A DNA stretch of 64,000 nt from Halobacillus litoralis. Its GTDB lineage: Bacteria; Bacillota; Bacilli; Bacillales; Halobacillaceae. A program made the translations under genes and the position numbers. Below are positions 9,032 to 18,255 of this stretch, in pieces (the first letter of the stretch is position 1; every line of letters starts with the position of its first letter). The stretch lies in NCBI RefSeq assembly GCF_009856415.1, contig NZ_WMEZ01000006.1, positions 179,853 to 243,852 on the forward strand. The letters run 5' to 3'. Below the pieces are notes generated by a model. It made no database searches. It saw only the letters and a program-made list of their open reading frames with translations, and was not told the DNA's origin.

Positions 9032-10181
9032 AGAATGTGTAGCAATGCTTCTGGCTGGCGGACAAGGGACCAGGCTGAAGTCATTAACCAAACAAATCGC
9101 AAAACCAGCCGTCTACTTTGGCGGAAAATATAGAATCATCGACTTTCCATTGAGCAATTGTACGAATTCAGGGATCGACACAGTTGGTGTCCTTACTCAA
9201 TACGAACCGTTGATTTTGAATGACTATATCGGAATTGGCGACACATGGGATCTTGACCGTAAGTATGGGGGCGTTTCCGTTCTGCCTCCATTCATGCAGG
9301 CGGAAGGCGGAGGTTGGTACACAGGAACAGCCAACGCCATTTATCGTAACTTGAAGTTTCTGAATCAATACGACCCGGAACATGTTCTTGTGCTGTCTGG
9401 TGACCACATTTATCGAATGGATTACGGTGCGATGCTTGATTATCACAAAGGTTCCGGTGCTGACGCAACAATTTCGGTTATTGAAGTGCCGTGGGACGAT
9501 GCCAGTCGTTTTGGCATTATGAACACGGATGGAGATGGAAGAATTACTGAGTTCGATGAAAAACCAGAGAATCCGAAGAGCAATTTGGCGTCCATGGGTG
9601 TCTACATTTTCCGTTGGGATGTTTTGAAACAGTACCTGATTGAAGATGCCGAGAAGGAAAATTCTTCCCATGATTTCGGGAAGGACATCATTCCAGCTCT
9701 TCTTTATGATTATAAAAAATTGATGGCTTACACATTCGAAGGTTACTGGAAGGATGTCGGTACGGTCGACAGCCTTTGGGAAGCGAACATGGACCTTCTG
9801 AAGAGGGAGCCTGAGTTGGATTTGAGTGACCAAAAGTGGCGCATCTATTCAAAAAACCCGAACCAGCCGCCGCAATATATTGCGCCGACGGCTCACGTGA
9901 GAAATGCATTAATCAATGAAGGTTGCCGAATAAAAGGAACCGTAGATACATCGATTATTTTCTATGGTGTCCACGTGGATGAAACTTCTGTTGTCAAAGA
10001 CAGTGTCATCATGCCTGATGTGAAAATCGGCAAAAATGTGAAGATTCACCGTGCCATCATTTCTAAAGGCAGCGTCATTGAAGATGGAGCGGTCATCGGT
10101 GACCCATCACCAGACAGTGAAATCACACTCGTGGCAGATGAGGGAAGTGTCCTTGCCACAAGTTATGCTACCAATAGTTAA
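9021..10181 (+). CDS. glgC: Glucose-1-phosphate adenylyltransferase, catalytic subunit
   Basis: A 386-residue enzyme making ADP-glucose from ATP and glucose-1-phosphate, the first committed step of glycogen synthesis. The nucleotide-binding motif [16 protein letters not shown] is near the N-terminus. [30 protein letters not shown] and the [18 protein letters not shown] block are all present, followed by a left-handed beta-helix domain. In Bacillus GlgC works with GlgD, which is encoded next. The ATG follows AAGGAGG inside the end of glgB, so the two are coupled. Confidence 0.97.
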   Translation: MKNKECVAMLLAGGQGTRLKSLTKQIAKPAVYFGGKYRIIDFPLSNCTNSGIDTVGVLTQYEPLILNDYIGIGDTWDLDRKYGGVSVLPPFMQAEGGGWYTGTANAIYRNLKFLNQYDPEHVLVLSGDHIYRMDYGAMLDYHKGSGADATISVIEVPWDDASRFGIMNTDGDGRITEFDEKPENPKSNLASMGVYIFRWDVLKQYLIEDAEKENSSHDFGKDIIPALLYDYKKLMAYTFEGYWKDVGTVDSLWEANMDLLKREPELDLSDQKWRIYSKNPNQPPQYIAPTAHVRNALINEGCRIKGTVDTSIIFYGVHVDETSVVKDSVIMPDVKIGKNVKIHRAIISKGSVIEDGAVIGDPSPDSEITLVADEGSVLATSYATNS

Positions 10182-10193
10182 AGGGAGGATTTT

Positions 10194-11300
10194 ATGGATC
10201 GTATAGCAGGAATCATAAACTTAGATCACGAACAAGACATGTTGGATGAGTTGACCTATTTCCGTTGCGGCGCAGCCGTACCATTTGCGGGGCGTTACCG
10301 GATGATCGACTTTGCCATTTCAAATATGACGAATTCCCGGATTGAATCCGTGGCGGTATTCGCTCGCAGAAAGTACCGCTCCCTGATGGACCATTTGGAG
10401 CAAGGGAAAGCGTGGGACTTGGACCGCAAGCGTGGCGGGTTGTTCATTCTTCCTCCAGACTGGAATGATCCAACAGACATTTCACGTGGGGACTTGCAGC
10501 ATTTTCACAACAATATTGATTTCATCAATCGAACGTTAGCGAACTATATTGTCGTCTCAGGTTCGCAGCACATCTGCAATATCAATTATCAAGATGTCCT
10601 TCAAGAGCATAAGAGCTCTGGTGCCGATGTTACGGTTATCTACAAAAAAGTGGATGAACTTTACCCCGAGCATCAAAGAGCCCACAAGCTTGACGTTGAT
10701 GAAAATAACCGGGTGACAGCGATCCACAATGATCATAGCAATAACAATGTGTACATGGATATGTACATCATTGAAAAAGACCTCTTATACAACTTGATTG
10801 AAAAATGCATTGCCCATGGCTGCTCCCACTTTTTCCTGGACGGGATCAAAGCCAAATTGCCTGACATCAATATCCATGCGTATGAATACCATGGAGGTCA
10901 TGCTTTAGTGAACTCTGTTGAAAGCTACTATCGCAATAATGCGAAGCTCTTGAATCCAGAAGACCACGATGAATTGTTCAAAGATGATGCTCCCGTGTTC
11001 ACGAAAATTAAAAATGAAGCACCTTCCAACTATACCGCTACATCCAACGTTTCCAATACGATGGTCGCCAATGGATGTGTCATTGAAGGTCATGTGGAGG
11101 ACAGCATTCTCTTCCGCGGTGTGAAAGTCGCTGAAGGAGCGGTCATCAAAAATTCAATCATTATGCAACGCTGTGAAATTGATAGCAATGCCGTTTTAGA
11201 AAACGTCATTCTTGATAAAGACTGCAACATTTCAAACGGAAAGACATTGATTGGCGCTCCAGAGAAGCCGTATGTCGTAGCGAAAAGAAGAACCATGTAA
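10194..11300 (+). CDS. glgD: GlgD, non-catalytic partner of GlgC
   Basis: A 368-residue paralogue of GlgC. The fold is kept (PFAGRYRMIDFAISNMTNS and the C-terminal hexapeptide repeats), but the N-terminal GGxGTRL nucleotide loop is replaced by AGIINLDHEQDM and the KPAVYF and sugar-binding motifs are changed. This is the known signature of GlgD, which alone is poorly active and raises GlgC activity in the heteromer. It starts 12 bases after glgC with AAAGGGAGG upstream. Confidence 0.96.
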   Translation: MDRIAGIINLDHEQDMLDELTYFRCGAAVPFAGRYRMIDFAISNMTNSRIESVAVFARRKYRSLMDHLEQGKAWDLDRKRGGLFILPPDWNDPTDISRGDLQHFHNNIDFINRTLANYIVVSGSQHICNINYQDVLQEHKSSGADVTVIYKKVDELYPEHQRAHKLDVDENNRVTAIHNDHSNNNVYMDMYIIEKDLLYNLIEKCIAHGCSHFFLDGIKAKLPDINIHAYEYHGGHALVNSVESYYRNNAKLLNPEDHDELFKDDAPVFTKIKNEAPSNYTATSNVSNTMVANGCVIEGHVEDSILFRGVKVAEGAVIKNSIIMQRCEIDSNAVLENVILDKDCNISNGKTLIGAPEKPYVVAKRRTM

Positions 11301-11313
11301 AATACCCCAATGG

Positions 11314-11355
11314 AAGGGACTGTCCGGATCTCATCACTCTGACAGTCCTTTTCAT
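11314..11355 (+). terminator. Hairpin between glgD and glgA
   Basis: AAGGGACTGTC pairs with GACAGTCCTTTT across a 16-base loop with a short T run. It may cut the level of downstream transcripts or be a processing site; the operon very likely continues into glgA. Confidence 0.6.
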
Positions 11356-11420
11356 GTAATCAGCTTATTCGTGATGTTTTGAACATGTTTCCAACTATTA
11401 ATTAAAGGAGTGGGTCAAAC

Positions 11421-12851
11421 GTGAATGTATTGATGATTGGTTCTGAGTGTACCCCTTTTATAAAAACAGGTGGGCTTGCTGATGTCCTCGGTTCTCTCCC
11501 TCATGCCTTAAAAAAGCAAGGCGCGGACGTGCGTGTCATCCTTCCTAAATATGAGAATATGGATGACCACTGGAAAGAACAGCTGGAGCATCTGGATGAA
11601 TTGAATGTAGAGCTGGGTTGGCGCAACCAGTATGCGGGGATTGAATATATTAAATATGAAGGAATTCCTGTTTATTTCATAGATAACGAGTATTATTTCA
11701 AGCGATCCAACCTTTACGGATACGATGATGAAGCAGAACGGTTCGTTTTCTTTAACCGTGCCGTGATGGAGTGGGTCTGTGAAATGGATTGGACTCCTGA
11801 TGTTTTGCATTGCCATGATTGGCAGACAGGGTTGATTCCGGTTTACTTACATACCCACTACAAAGAAGTTGAGAAACTTCAAGGTATGAAAACCGTGTTT
11901 ACCATCCATAATTTGAAGTATCAAGGTGTATTTGCCCAATCCGTGCTTCATGATTTGATGGGCTTTGATGAGAGCATGATGACGGAAGACGCGTTTGAAT
12001 TTTTCGGGGACATCAATTTCATGAAAGGGGCCTTGAATTACGCGGATTTCATTACGACGGTCAGTGAAACTTACGCAAAAGAGATTCAAACACCTTATTA
12101 TGGGGAAAACCTAGATGGAGTGTTAAGAAAGCGTACAGATGAATTGATCGGGATCGTCAACGGCATCGACGATCAAAACTATAACCCTATGAAAGATGAT
12201 GCCCTGGCGTTTCCTTATCGCAGTTCTTTAGTCAAGAAAGGCCAAAACAAAATGTGGCTGCAGGCGGAGCTTGGTCTGCCGGTCAGAAAAGATGTTCCAA
12301 TGATTGGCATCGTTTCCAGGCTGGTGGAGCAAAAAGGATTCGATTTGATCGGACGGGTCATCGATGAGTTGTTATATCACGAGGACGTCCAGATCGTCTT
12401 GCTTGGTACAGGTGAATACCAATATGAACAGATGCTCCAGTGGGCCCAGCACCGACATCCAGAAAAAATGTCTACGAATATCCGATTTTCAGAACCTTTT
12501 TCCAGACAGATTTATGCGGCGAGTGATTTATTCCTCATGCCATCCCGTTTTGAACCGTGCGGCATCGGCCAGTTGATTGCTTTGCGATATTTGGCTGCCC
12601 CAATTGTAAGGGAAACGGGAGGACTTGCGGACACGGTTCAGCCATATAATGAGGAGACAGGAGAAGGGAACGGATTTTCGTTTACCAACTACAACGCCCA
12701 TGACATGCTGTACACCATTCGCAGAGCGATTGAATTCTATCAGGAACCTGCTGCTTGGCAGAATCTTGTGAAGAACATTTGCAAGAGTAAGTTCACATGG
12801 AAAAACTCTGCTGATCAATATATGGATCTTTATCAATCCATGTTTCGTTAG
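11421..12851 (+). CDS. glgA: Glycogen synthase (ADP-glucose)
   Basis: A 476-residue GT5 glycosyltransferase that extends alpha-1,4-glucan chains from ADP-glucose. The KTGGLADV motif near the N-terminus (FIKTGGLADVLGSLPHAL), LHCHDWQTGL, KGALNYADFITTVSETYA, GIVSRLVEQKGFDL, and the C-terminal PSRFEPCGIGQLIALRY acceptor block are all visible. A GTG start follows AAAGGAGTGG. It is 120 bases from glgD with a hairpin in between, and 23 bases before glgP. Confidence 0.97.
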   Translation: MNVLMIGSECTPFIKTGGLADVLGSLPHALKKQGADVRVILPKYENMDDHWKEQLEHLDELNVELGWRNQYAGIEYIKYEGIPVYFIDNEYYFKRSNLYGYDDEAERFVFFNRAVMEWVCEMDWTPDVLHCHDWQTGLIPVYLHTHYKEVEKLQGMKTVFTIHNLKYQGVFAQSVLHDLMGFDESMMTEDAFEFFGDINFMKGALNYADFITTVSETYAKEIQTPYYGENLDGVLRKRTDELIGIVNGIDDQNYNPMKDDALAFPYRSSLVKKGQNKMWLQAELGLPVRKDVPMIGIVSRLVEQKGFDLIGRVIDELLYHEDVQIVLLGTGEYQYEQMLQWAQHRHPEKMSTNIRFSEPFSRQIYAASDLFLMPSRFEPCGIGQLIALRYLAAPIVRETGGLADTVQPYNEETGEGNGFSFTNYNAHDMLYTIRRAIEFYQEPAAWQNLVKNICKSKFTWKNSADQYMDLYQSMFR

Positions 12852-12874
12852 CAGGGGTGATAGGAGGAACCTTC

Positions 12875-15319
12875 ATGGTGATGTTCAGTGACAAAGAAGA
12901 ATTCAAGTCAGAGTTCAAAGCACAGTTGGAAAGTAAGTTTGGTAAGACCATAGACACAGCATCTGAGTTCGATACGTACCGGGCGCTCGGGGCGTTGATT
13001 CGCGAGAAGATCAATAAAGATTGGTTGAAGACGAATCGGGAGTACAAAACGAACAAGACAAAGCAGGTGTATTATTTCTCCATGGAATTTTTAATGGGGC
13101 GTCTGCTCGGCAATAATTTATTGAACTTGGACGTACTTTCGCTCGTTGAAGAAGGGTTAGCAGATCTCGGGCTCTCTTTATCGGAACTCGAAAAGAAGGA
13201 AAGTGATGCTGGTCTTGGTAATGGCGGCTTAGGACGATTAGCTGCTTGTTTTCTTGATTCCCTTGCTTCTTTAGAATTGGCTGGACATGGCTATGGGCTG
13301 CGGTACCGATATGGAATGTTCGATCAGCATATCATCGATGGAAAACAGGTGGAATTCCCGGATTATTGGCTTTCAAAAGAATTCATCTGGGAAGTTCGCC
13401 GCCCGGAAGATGCGATTGAAGTGCGCTTTGGCGGAAATGTATCATCGACAAGAGATAAAGATGGAAAACTCCATTTTAAATATGAAAACTATGAACCTAT
13501 ACAGGCCGTCCCTTACGATGTACCTGTTGTTGGTTACCACAACGATACCGTGAATACGTTAAGACTCTGGTCTGCTGAACCAACGGTGGAGGATACGATG
13601 ACAAAAGCAGAAAGGGAAGGGGTTTTCGGTCACTTCTTAGATCATAAGCGATCCCTCGAATCTATTTCAGATTTCCTTTACCCAGATGACTCAACAGAGG
13701 AAGGGAAGAGTCTTCGTTTGAAGCAGGAATACTTCTTGGTATCCTCTGGCGTGCAATCGGTTGTGCGATCGTTTGAAAGACTTGGACTTCCATGGTCTTC
13801 GTTCCCTGATAAGGTCGCGCTTCATATCAACGACACGCATCCGGCTCTTGTCATTCCTGAGCTGATGAGAATTCTTATGGATGAAAAAGGGATTGGCTGG
13901 GAGGAAGCCTGGGAGATTACGCAGTCCTCTGTTTCTTATACGAACCACACGACATTAAGTGAAGCTCTCGAGTCGTGGCCGGTGGGGCTTGTCCGGACAC
14001 TGCTTCCGAGGATTTTCATGATTATCGACGAAATCAATGAACGGTTTTGTCAGGGCTTATGGAAAACCTATCCTGGTGAATTCGACCGGATTGCGGATTT
14101 AGCCATCGTGGCGGATGGCCAGGTGAAAATGGCCCACTTGAGTATTGTCGGCAGTCACAGCATCAATGGAGTGGCTAAGCTTCACACGGATATCCTGAAG
14201 GAACGTGAAATGAAACGTTTTTATAACACATTTCCTGAGCGCTTTAACAATAAAACGAACGGCATTACCCACCGTCGCTGGCTGATGCATGCCAACAGCC
14301 CGTTGACCTCTGTCATTACCGAGGCTATTGGTGAAGAGTGGATGAAAGAGCCGAAACAATTGACTCGGTTGCTTAACTTTAAAGATGACCTGGCTTTTCT
14401 TGACAAGCTTCATGAAATCAAGCAGGAGAATAAAGTGAATTTCGCCAAATGGGTTAAAAATACGCAAGGGATCACAGTCGACCCGAATTCCATCTTTGAT
14501 GTTCATATCAAGCGACTGCACGGGTACAAACGCCAATTGCTTAATGCCCTTCATATTATCCATTTATATAATGAATTGAAGTCGGACCCGACGCTAGATA
14601 TTGTTCCGAGAACCTTCTTCTTCGGAGCAAAAGCAGCGCCAAGCTATCATTTTGCAAAAAAAGTGATCCAACTCATCAACCGCATCGCATCTGTGGTCAA
14701 TAACGACCCTGATGTGAAGGATTATATAAAAGTGGTCTTCCTGCCGAACTACTCGGTTTCCATCGCAGAGAAGATTATTCCGGCGAGCAATGTCAGTGAA
14801 CAAATTTCGATGGCCACAAAAGAAGCTTCAGGAACAGGCAACATGAAGTTCATGATGAATGGAGCGCTCACCCTTGGAACCATGGATGGAGCGAACGTGG
14901 AAATCCATGACCTTGTTGGAGATGATAATATTTATATTTTCGGTTTAACGTCTGATGAAGTGTGGGACTATTACCGAAACGGATCTTATTCTTCCCGAAC
15001 GGTTTATGAGAATGATGAGCGTGTCCGTCACATCATGGATGAACTCATTCATTACAGCCCGTTTTCCAAAGGAGAGACCGATTTTCAGGAGATTTATGAT
15101 GCTCTTCTGACCTATAACGATGAATATTTTGTGCTTAAAGATTTCGCAAGCTACGTATTAGCTCAGAAAAAGGTGAGTCAGGATTATCAACGCAAACGTC
15201 AGTGGAACTTAAAGAGTCTTGTCAATATCTCTCAATCCGGAGATTTCTCAAGCGACCGGACCATTCAGGAATATGCCCGCGAGATATGGGACATTCAACG
15301 TGTGAAGACATTGAAGTGA
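12875..15319 (+). CDS. glgP: Glycogen/maltodextrin phosphorylase
   Basis: A GT35 enzyme of 814 residues that releases glucose-1-phosphate from glycogen. PLP is carried by K658 in the conserved EASGTGNMKFMMNGALTLGT block, and earlier family motifs are present (YYFSMEFLMGRLLGNNL, GNGGLGRLAACFLDSLA). An ATG at 12857 is also in frame, but AGGAGG at 12862-12867 lies inside that extension and points to the ATG at 12875. Placing the breakdown enzyme in the synthesis operon is the B. subtilis arrangement. Confidence 0.96.
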   Translation: MVMFSDKEEFKSEFKAQLESKFGKTIDTASEFDTYRALGALIREKINKDWLKTNREYKTNKTKQVYYFSMEFLMGRLLGNNLLNLDVLSLVEEGLADLGLSLSELEKKESDAGLGNGGLGRLAACFLDSLASLELAGHGYGLRYRYGMFDQHIIDGKQVEFPDYWLSKEFIWEVRRPEDAIEVRFGGNVSSTRDKDGKLHFKYENYEPIQAVPYDVPVVGYHNDTVNTLRLWSAEPTVEDTMTKAEREGVFGHFLDHKRSLESISDFLYPDDSTEEGKSLRLKQEYFLVSSGVQSVVRSFERLGLPWSSFPDKVALHINDTHPALVIPELMRILMDEKGIGWEEAWEITQSSVSYTNHTTLSEALESWPVGLVRTLLPRIFMIIDEINERFCQGLWKTYPGEFDRIADLAIVADGQVKMAHLSIVGSHSINGVAKLHTDILKEREMKRFYNTFPERFNNKTNGITHRRWLMHANSPLTSVITEAIGEEWMKEPKQLTRLLNFKDDLAFLDKLHEIKQENKVNFAKWVKNTQGITVDPNSIFDVHIKRLHGYKRQLLNALHIIHLYNELKSDPTLDIVPRTFFFGAKAAPSYHFAKKVIQLINRIASVVNNDPDVKDYIKVVFLPNYSVSIAEKIIPASNVSEQISMATKEASGTGNMKFMMNGALTLGTMDGANVEIHDLVGDDNIYIFGLTSDEVWDYYRNGSYSSRTVYENDERVRHIMDELIHYSPFSKGETDFQEIYDALLTYNDEYFVLKDFASYVLAQKKVSQDYQRKRQWNLKSLVNISQSGDFSSDRTIQEYAREIWDIQRVKTLK

Positions 15320-15343
15320 GGTACTATTTAGGGGGACGGATGT

Positions 15344-17263
15344 GTGAGACAAAAGGATATGTATCACAATAGTTTTGAAGAATCTTATCGAGAGCCTTTC
15401 GGTGCAGCGCCGAAGGGTTCTCCTGTTACGCTCAAAATTGACATCAGTGACCGGTACAGGGTTTCCCACGTCATCCTTCACTACATCTTAGACCGCACAG
15501 ACGATGAGAAGACGAAGGAGATGGACCTCTGTAGTCAGGAACATCAGCAAGTGTCTTATGAAGCCACAATACGCATGCCTGAAAGGCCACAGCTCATCTG
15601 GTATTTTTTCGAAATCATTTTAGAGGACCAGACCCTCTTTTATGGCCGTGAAAAAAGCTATGAAAGCGGGGAGGGGAAGGTGTATAATCATATCCCTCCT
15701 TCGTGGCAGATTACGGTGTACGACCCTTCTTATAAAACCCCGGATTGGTGGAAAAACGCAACGATGTATCAAATCTTCCCGGACCGTTTTTATACTGCAG
15801 GAGAGCTCGAAATGGAGAAAGCACCGGAGACGAGTCTGGTGCACGCCCATTGGGAAAATGATCCGGTCTACATTCGAAATGAACGAGGAGAAGTCATTCG
15901 TTGGGACTTCTTTGGCGGAAACCTGAAAGGAATCACTGAAAAACTCGATTATATTGAAGGTTTAGGGGTATCCGTTATTTATTTGAATCCGATTTTCGAA
16001 GCGGAAAGCAACCACCGTTATGATACAGGCGATTACCACAAAATCGATCCTCTCCTGGGTACGAAAGAAGACTTGGAAACATTGATCAAGGAAGCGGCTG
16101 AAAAAGGAATTGAAATCATGCTGGATGGAGTTTTCAGTCATACTGGAAGCAACAGTATTTACTTTAATCGAGAAGGAAAATATGATTCTCTCGGCGCGTA
16201 TCAATCTAAAAATTCCCCGTACTACAGCTGGTACACCTTTCACCATTACCCAGATGAATACGATGCCTGGTGGGGCGTTGGGACGCTTCCGACATTGAAT
16301 AAAGAAAATGAAGACTATCAGGACTTCCTCGTCCATGATGAAGAGAGTGTCATCAAGACATGGCAGCAATCAGGGATGAAGAACTGGCGCTTGGACGTGG
16401 CTGATGAACTGACCGATGACTTGATCAGTCAAATTTATCGTCAGTTGAAGAAGAAGGATGAATCGAGTGTCCTCCTCGGGGAAGTTTGGGAGGATGCTTC
16501 CAACAAAACGGCTTACGGAAAACGACGGGACTACTTCTTGGGTGGTGTCCTGGATTCCGTGATGAACTATCCTATGCGTCGCTTGATGCTTGACTTCATG
16601 AAGGGTGAGATGGATGCTTATACCGTTCACCGCCGATTAATGACGTTAAGTGAACATTATCCGAAAGAGTACTTCTATGCTGTCATGAACATGCTTTCCA
16701 GTCATGATGTAGAGAGAATCCAAACGATGTTGGAAGACTATCTTCCAGATGATTTTAGCCAGGATGAAGCAGAGAAACTCATCCTCAAGCAAATCAAATC
16801 TCTCAGTCTTTGGCTCTATGCATTTCCAGGCGTGCCTTCTTTGTATTATGGGGACGAAGCTGGTGTGACAGGAGGGGCTGACCCTGATAATCGCAAACCA
16901 TACCCTTGGGGGCGAGAGAATAAAGAATTGTTGGATTGGTATCAAAAGATCGGACAGTGGAGGAAAGAACATACCGCGCTCCGCACCGGTCATTGGAAGT
17001 CTTTCACCCTCGACAAAGATGTCATCGGCTTTGAACGCTGGACAGAAAACGGTGTAGACCATTTCAATGAGGAAACCAGTGATGAACGAATGCTTTATTT
17101 ATTCAACCGGAATACAAGAAAGAAGATTGAAATCAACCTTCCAATTCAAAAAGGGAAGTGGCAGCATTTAGAAAACAAAAAAAGGATTTTTAGTTCGAAA
17201 AACAATGTGTTAACCATTGAACTCGAACCTTGTGAAGCCATGTTATTACGTTTAATGAAATAG
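15344..17263 (+). CDS. GH13 alpha-glucan hydrolase (neopullulanase-like) of the glycogen operon
   Basis: A 639-residue GH13 enzyme. An N-terminal beta-domain (about residues 1-125) is followed by the barrel, beginning YQIFPDRFYTAGE. Catalytic residues are D351 (WRLDVADEL), E380 (LLGEVWED) and D455 (SSHDVERI), so it should be active. No signal peptide is visible, so it acts in the cytoplasm, probably trimming branched or linear glucans released by glgP. In B. subtilis this operon position is taken by the pullulanase AmyX, but motif spacing here looks more like neopullulanase/cyclomaltodextrinase. The GTG start follows GGGGGAC and lies 24 bases after glgP. Confidence 0.9.
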   Translation: MRQKDMYHNSFEESYREPFGAAPKGSPVTLKIDISDRYRVSHVILHYILDRTDDEKTKEMDLCSQEHQQVSYEATIRMPERPQLIWYFFEIILEDQTLFYGREKSYESGEGKVYNHIPPSWQITVYDPSYKTPDWWKNATMYQIFPDRFYTAGELEMEKAPETSLVHAHWENDPVYIRNERGEVIRWDFFGGNLKGITEKLDYIEGLGVSVIYLNPIFEAESNHRYDTGDYHKIDPLLGTKEDLETLIKEAAEKGIEIMLDGVFSHTGSNSIYFNREGKYDSLGAYQSKNSPYYSWYTFHHYPDEYDAWWGVGTLPTLNKENEDYQDFLVHDEESVIKTWQQSGMKNWRLDVADELTDDLISQIYRQLKKKDESSVLLGEVWEDASNKTAYGKRRDYFLGGVLDSVMNYPMRRLMLDFMKGEMDAYTVHRRLMTLSEHYPKEYFYAVMNMLSSHDVERIQTMLEDYLPDDFSQDEAEKLILKQIKSLSLWLYAFPGVPSLYYGDEAGVTGGADPDNRKPYPWGRENKELLDWYQKIGQWRKEHTALRTGHWKSFTLDKDVIGFERWTENGVDHFNEETSDERMLYLFNRNTRKKIEINLPIQKGKWQHLENKKRIFSSKNNVLTIELEPCEAMLLRLMK

Positions 17264-17275
17264 GAGGGAATACTT

Positions 17276-17650
17276 ATGGGGTTTTTAGATGGACTGATGG
17301 GCAATGCCAGTCAGGTGGATGTCGATAAGCTTGAAAGAGAGCTCGAAGGCATCCTTATCGAAGAGGAAAACATTCAAAGCGGGTACAAAGTTTTGAGAGA
17401 TTCTTTCATTTTCACAGACCGCCGCCTCCTTCTCATCGATAAGCAAGGCATGACAGGGAAAAAGGTCGAGTATCACTCTATTTCGTACAAGAGCATCACT
17501 CACTTTAGTGTCGAGACAGCAGGGAGCTTTGACCTTGATTCCGAATTGAAAATCTGGCTCTCCGGAACGAATGAACCGATTGGTAAGCTCTTTAAGAAAG
17601 ACAGTCCGATTGAAGAAGTTCAACAAACCCTCGCTACCTATGTATTATAA
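17276..17650 (+). CDS. Bacterial PH-domain protein (YvbH-like)
   Basis: A 124-residue protein whose core (GYKVLRDSFIFTDRRLLLIDKQG, then KKVEYHSISYKSITHFSVETAG and FDLDSELKIWL) is the bacterial PH domain (bPH/DUF1696). These small proteins form rings of unknown ligand specificity. It begins 12 bases after the GH13 gene with AGGAGGGA upstream, so it is the last gene of the glycogen operon. A role in glycogen metabolism is only suggested by position. Confidence 0.85.
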   Translation: MGFLDGLMGNASQVDVDKLERELEGILIEEENIQSGYKVLRDSFIFTDRRLLLIDKQGMTGKKVEYHSISYKSITHFSVETAGSFDLDSELKIWLSGTNEPIGKLFKKDSPIEEVQQTLATYVL

Positions 17651-17651
17651 A

Positions 17652-17667
17652 TGTTTCACGTGAAACA
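17652..17667. promoter_or_regulatory. parS site (ParB/Spo0J binding palindrome)
   Basis: TGTTTCACGTGAAACA is a perfect 16-base palindrome and matches the bacterial parS consensus TGTTNCACGTGAAACA exactly. It lies between the stop of the PH-domain gene and its terminator. ParB is not encoded in the window. In Bacillus, parS sites are concentrated in the origin-proximal part of the chromosome. Confidence 0.9.
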
Positions 17668-17676
17668 ATTCTGAAA

Positions 17677-17712
17677 ATAAGCCTGGATGTAAGCTTCCAG
17701 GCTTATTTTTTA
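17677..17712 (+). terminator. Terminator of the glycogen operon
   Basis: AATAAGCCTGGA pairs with TCCAGGCTTATT, followed by a T run (TTTTTT). It closes the glg operon, directly after the parS palindrome. Confidence 0.92.
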
Positions 17713-17930
17713 TGCTGATTTTTCAACTGTAAAGCATTATTTATGAATACTTGTGTTCGAAAAAATTAGCCGTACTTTATTACTTAAGGCGTTAGGTTTA
17801 TTTCGGAAGGAATTGGAATTTTGTGTGTGGGAGTAGTAATATAGTCGGGTGTCATTTTTTGCATAAGAGTTTAGTAGGTAAGGGAAGTTTTCACTTTACA
17901 CTTTCTATGTGCTGAAAACCACCATATCCT

Positions 17931-18121
17931 GGTGGTTTCGAGGAACTTATAAGATAAAGGGACGGAGGGAAACGGTGAGACTCCTATGGGGGGTGCGGGA
18001 GAGCTGAGACCCCGGGAGGCGAGACTGAGGAGGCTCAGCGCCCGCCCAATGGAAAGCGAACTGTACCCCGAAGCCCCTAAATTACACAAGCGTCTCGAAA
18101 CTGAGCCTTCAAGAAAAGGGA
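17931..18121. repeat. Dispersed intergenic repeat, copy C
   Basis: Same layout as copy B: GGTGGTTTCGAGGAACTTAT at one end, GCGTCTCGAAACTGAG at the other, and internal GGACGGAGGGAAACGGTGAG, GAGACCCCGGGAGG and GGAAAGCGAACTG. It fills most of the gap between the glg terminator and rpoN. The preceding 17715-17930 has no gene I can support. Confidence 0.85.
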
Positions 18122-18175
18122 ACTTAGTGGTAAAACTACAATAGGAATCTATAAATTCCATATAAATTTGAATTT

Positions 18176-18205
18176 TTGGTCTGATTAGCCCATCATAAGT
18201 AATAG
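18176..18205 (+). promoter_or_regulatory. Candidate sigma-A promoter of rpoN
   Basis: TTGGTC, an 18-base spacer and TAATAG (with TATATAC just beyond) lie directly upstream of the cre site. The order promoter-cre-start fits a CcpA roadblock. Confidence 0.4.
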
Positions 18206-18226
18206 ATATATACTGTTAAACAACAA

Positions 18227-18240
18227 TGAAAGCGTTATCA
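18227..18240 (+). promoter_or_regulatory. cre site (CcpA) in front of rpoN
   Basis: TGAAAGCGTTATCA matches the cre consensus TGWAANCGNTNWCA at every position. It lies between the candidate promoter and the start codon. In B. subtilis sigL (rpoN) is repressed by CcpA through a roadblock, so the same control is likely here. Confidence 0.85.
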
Positions 18241-18255
18241 AAACGAGGTGTGGAA

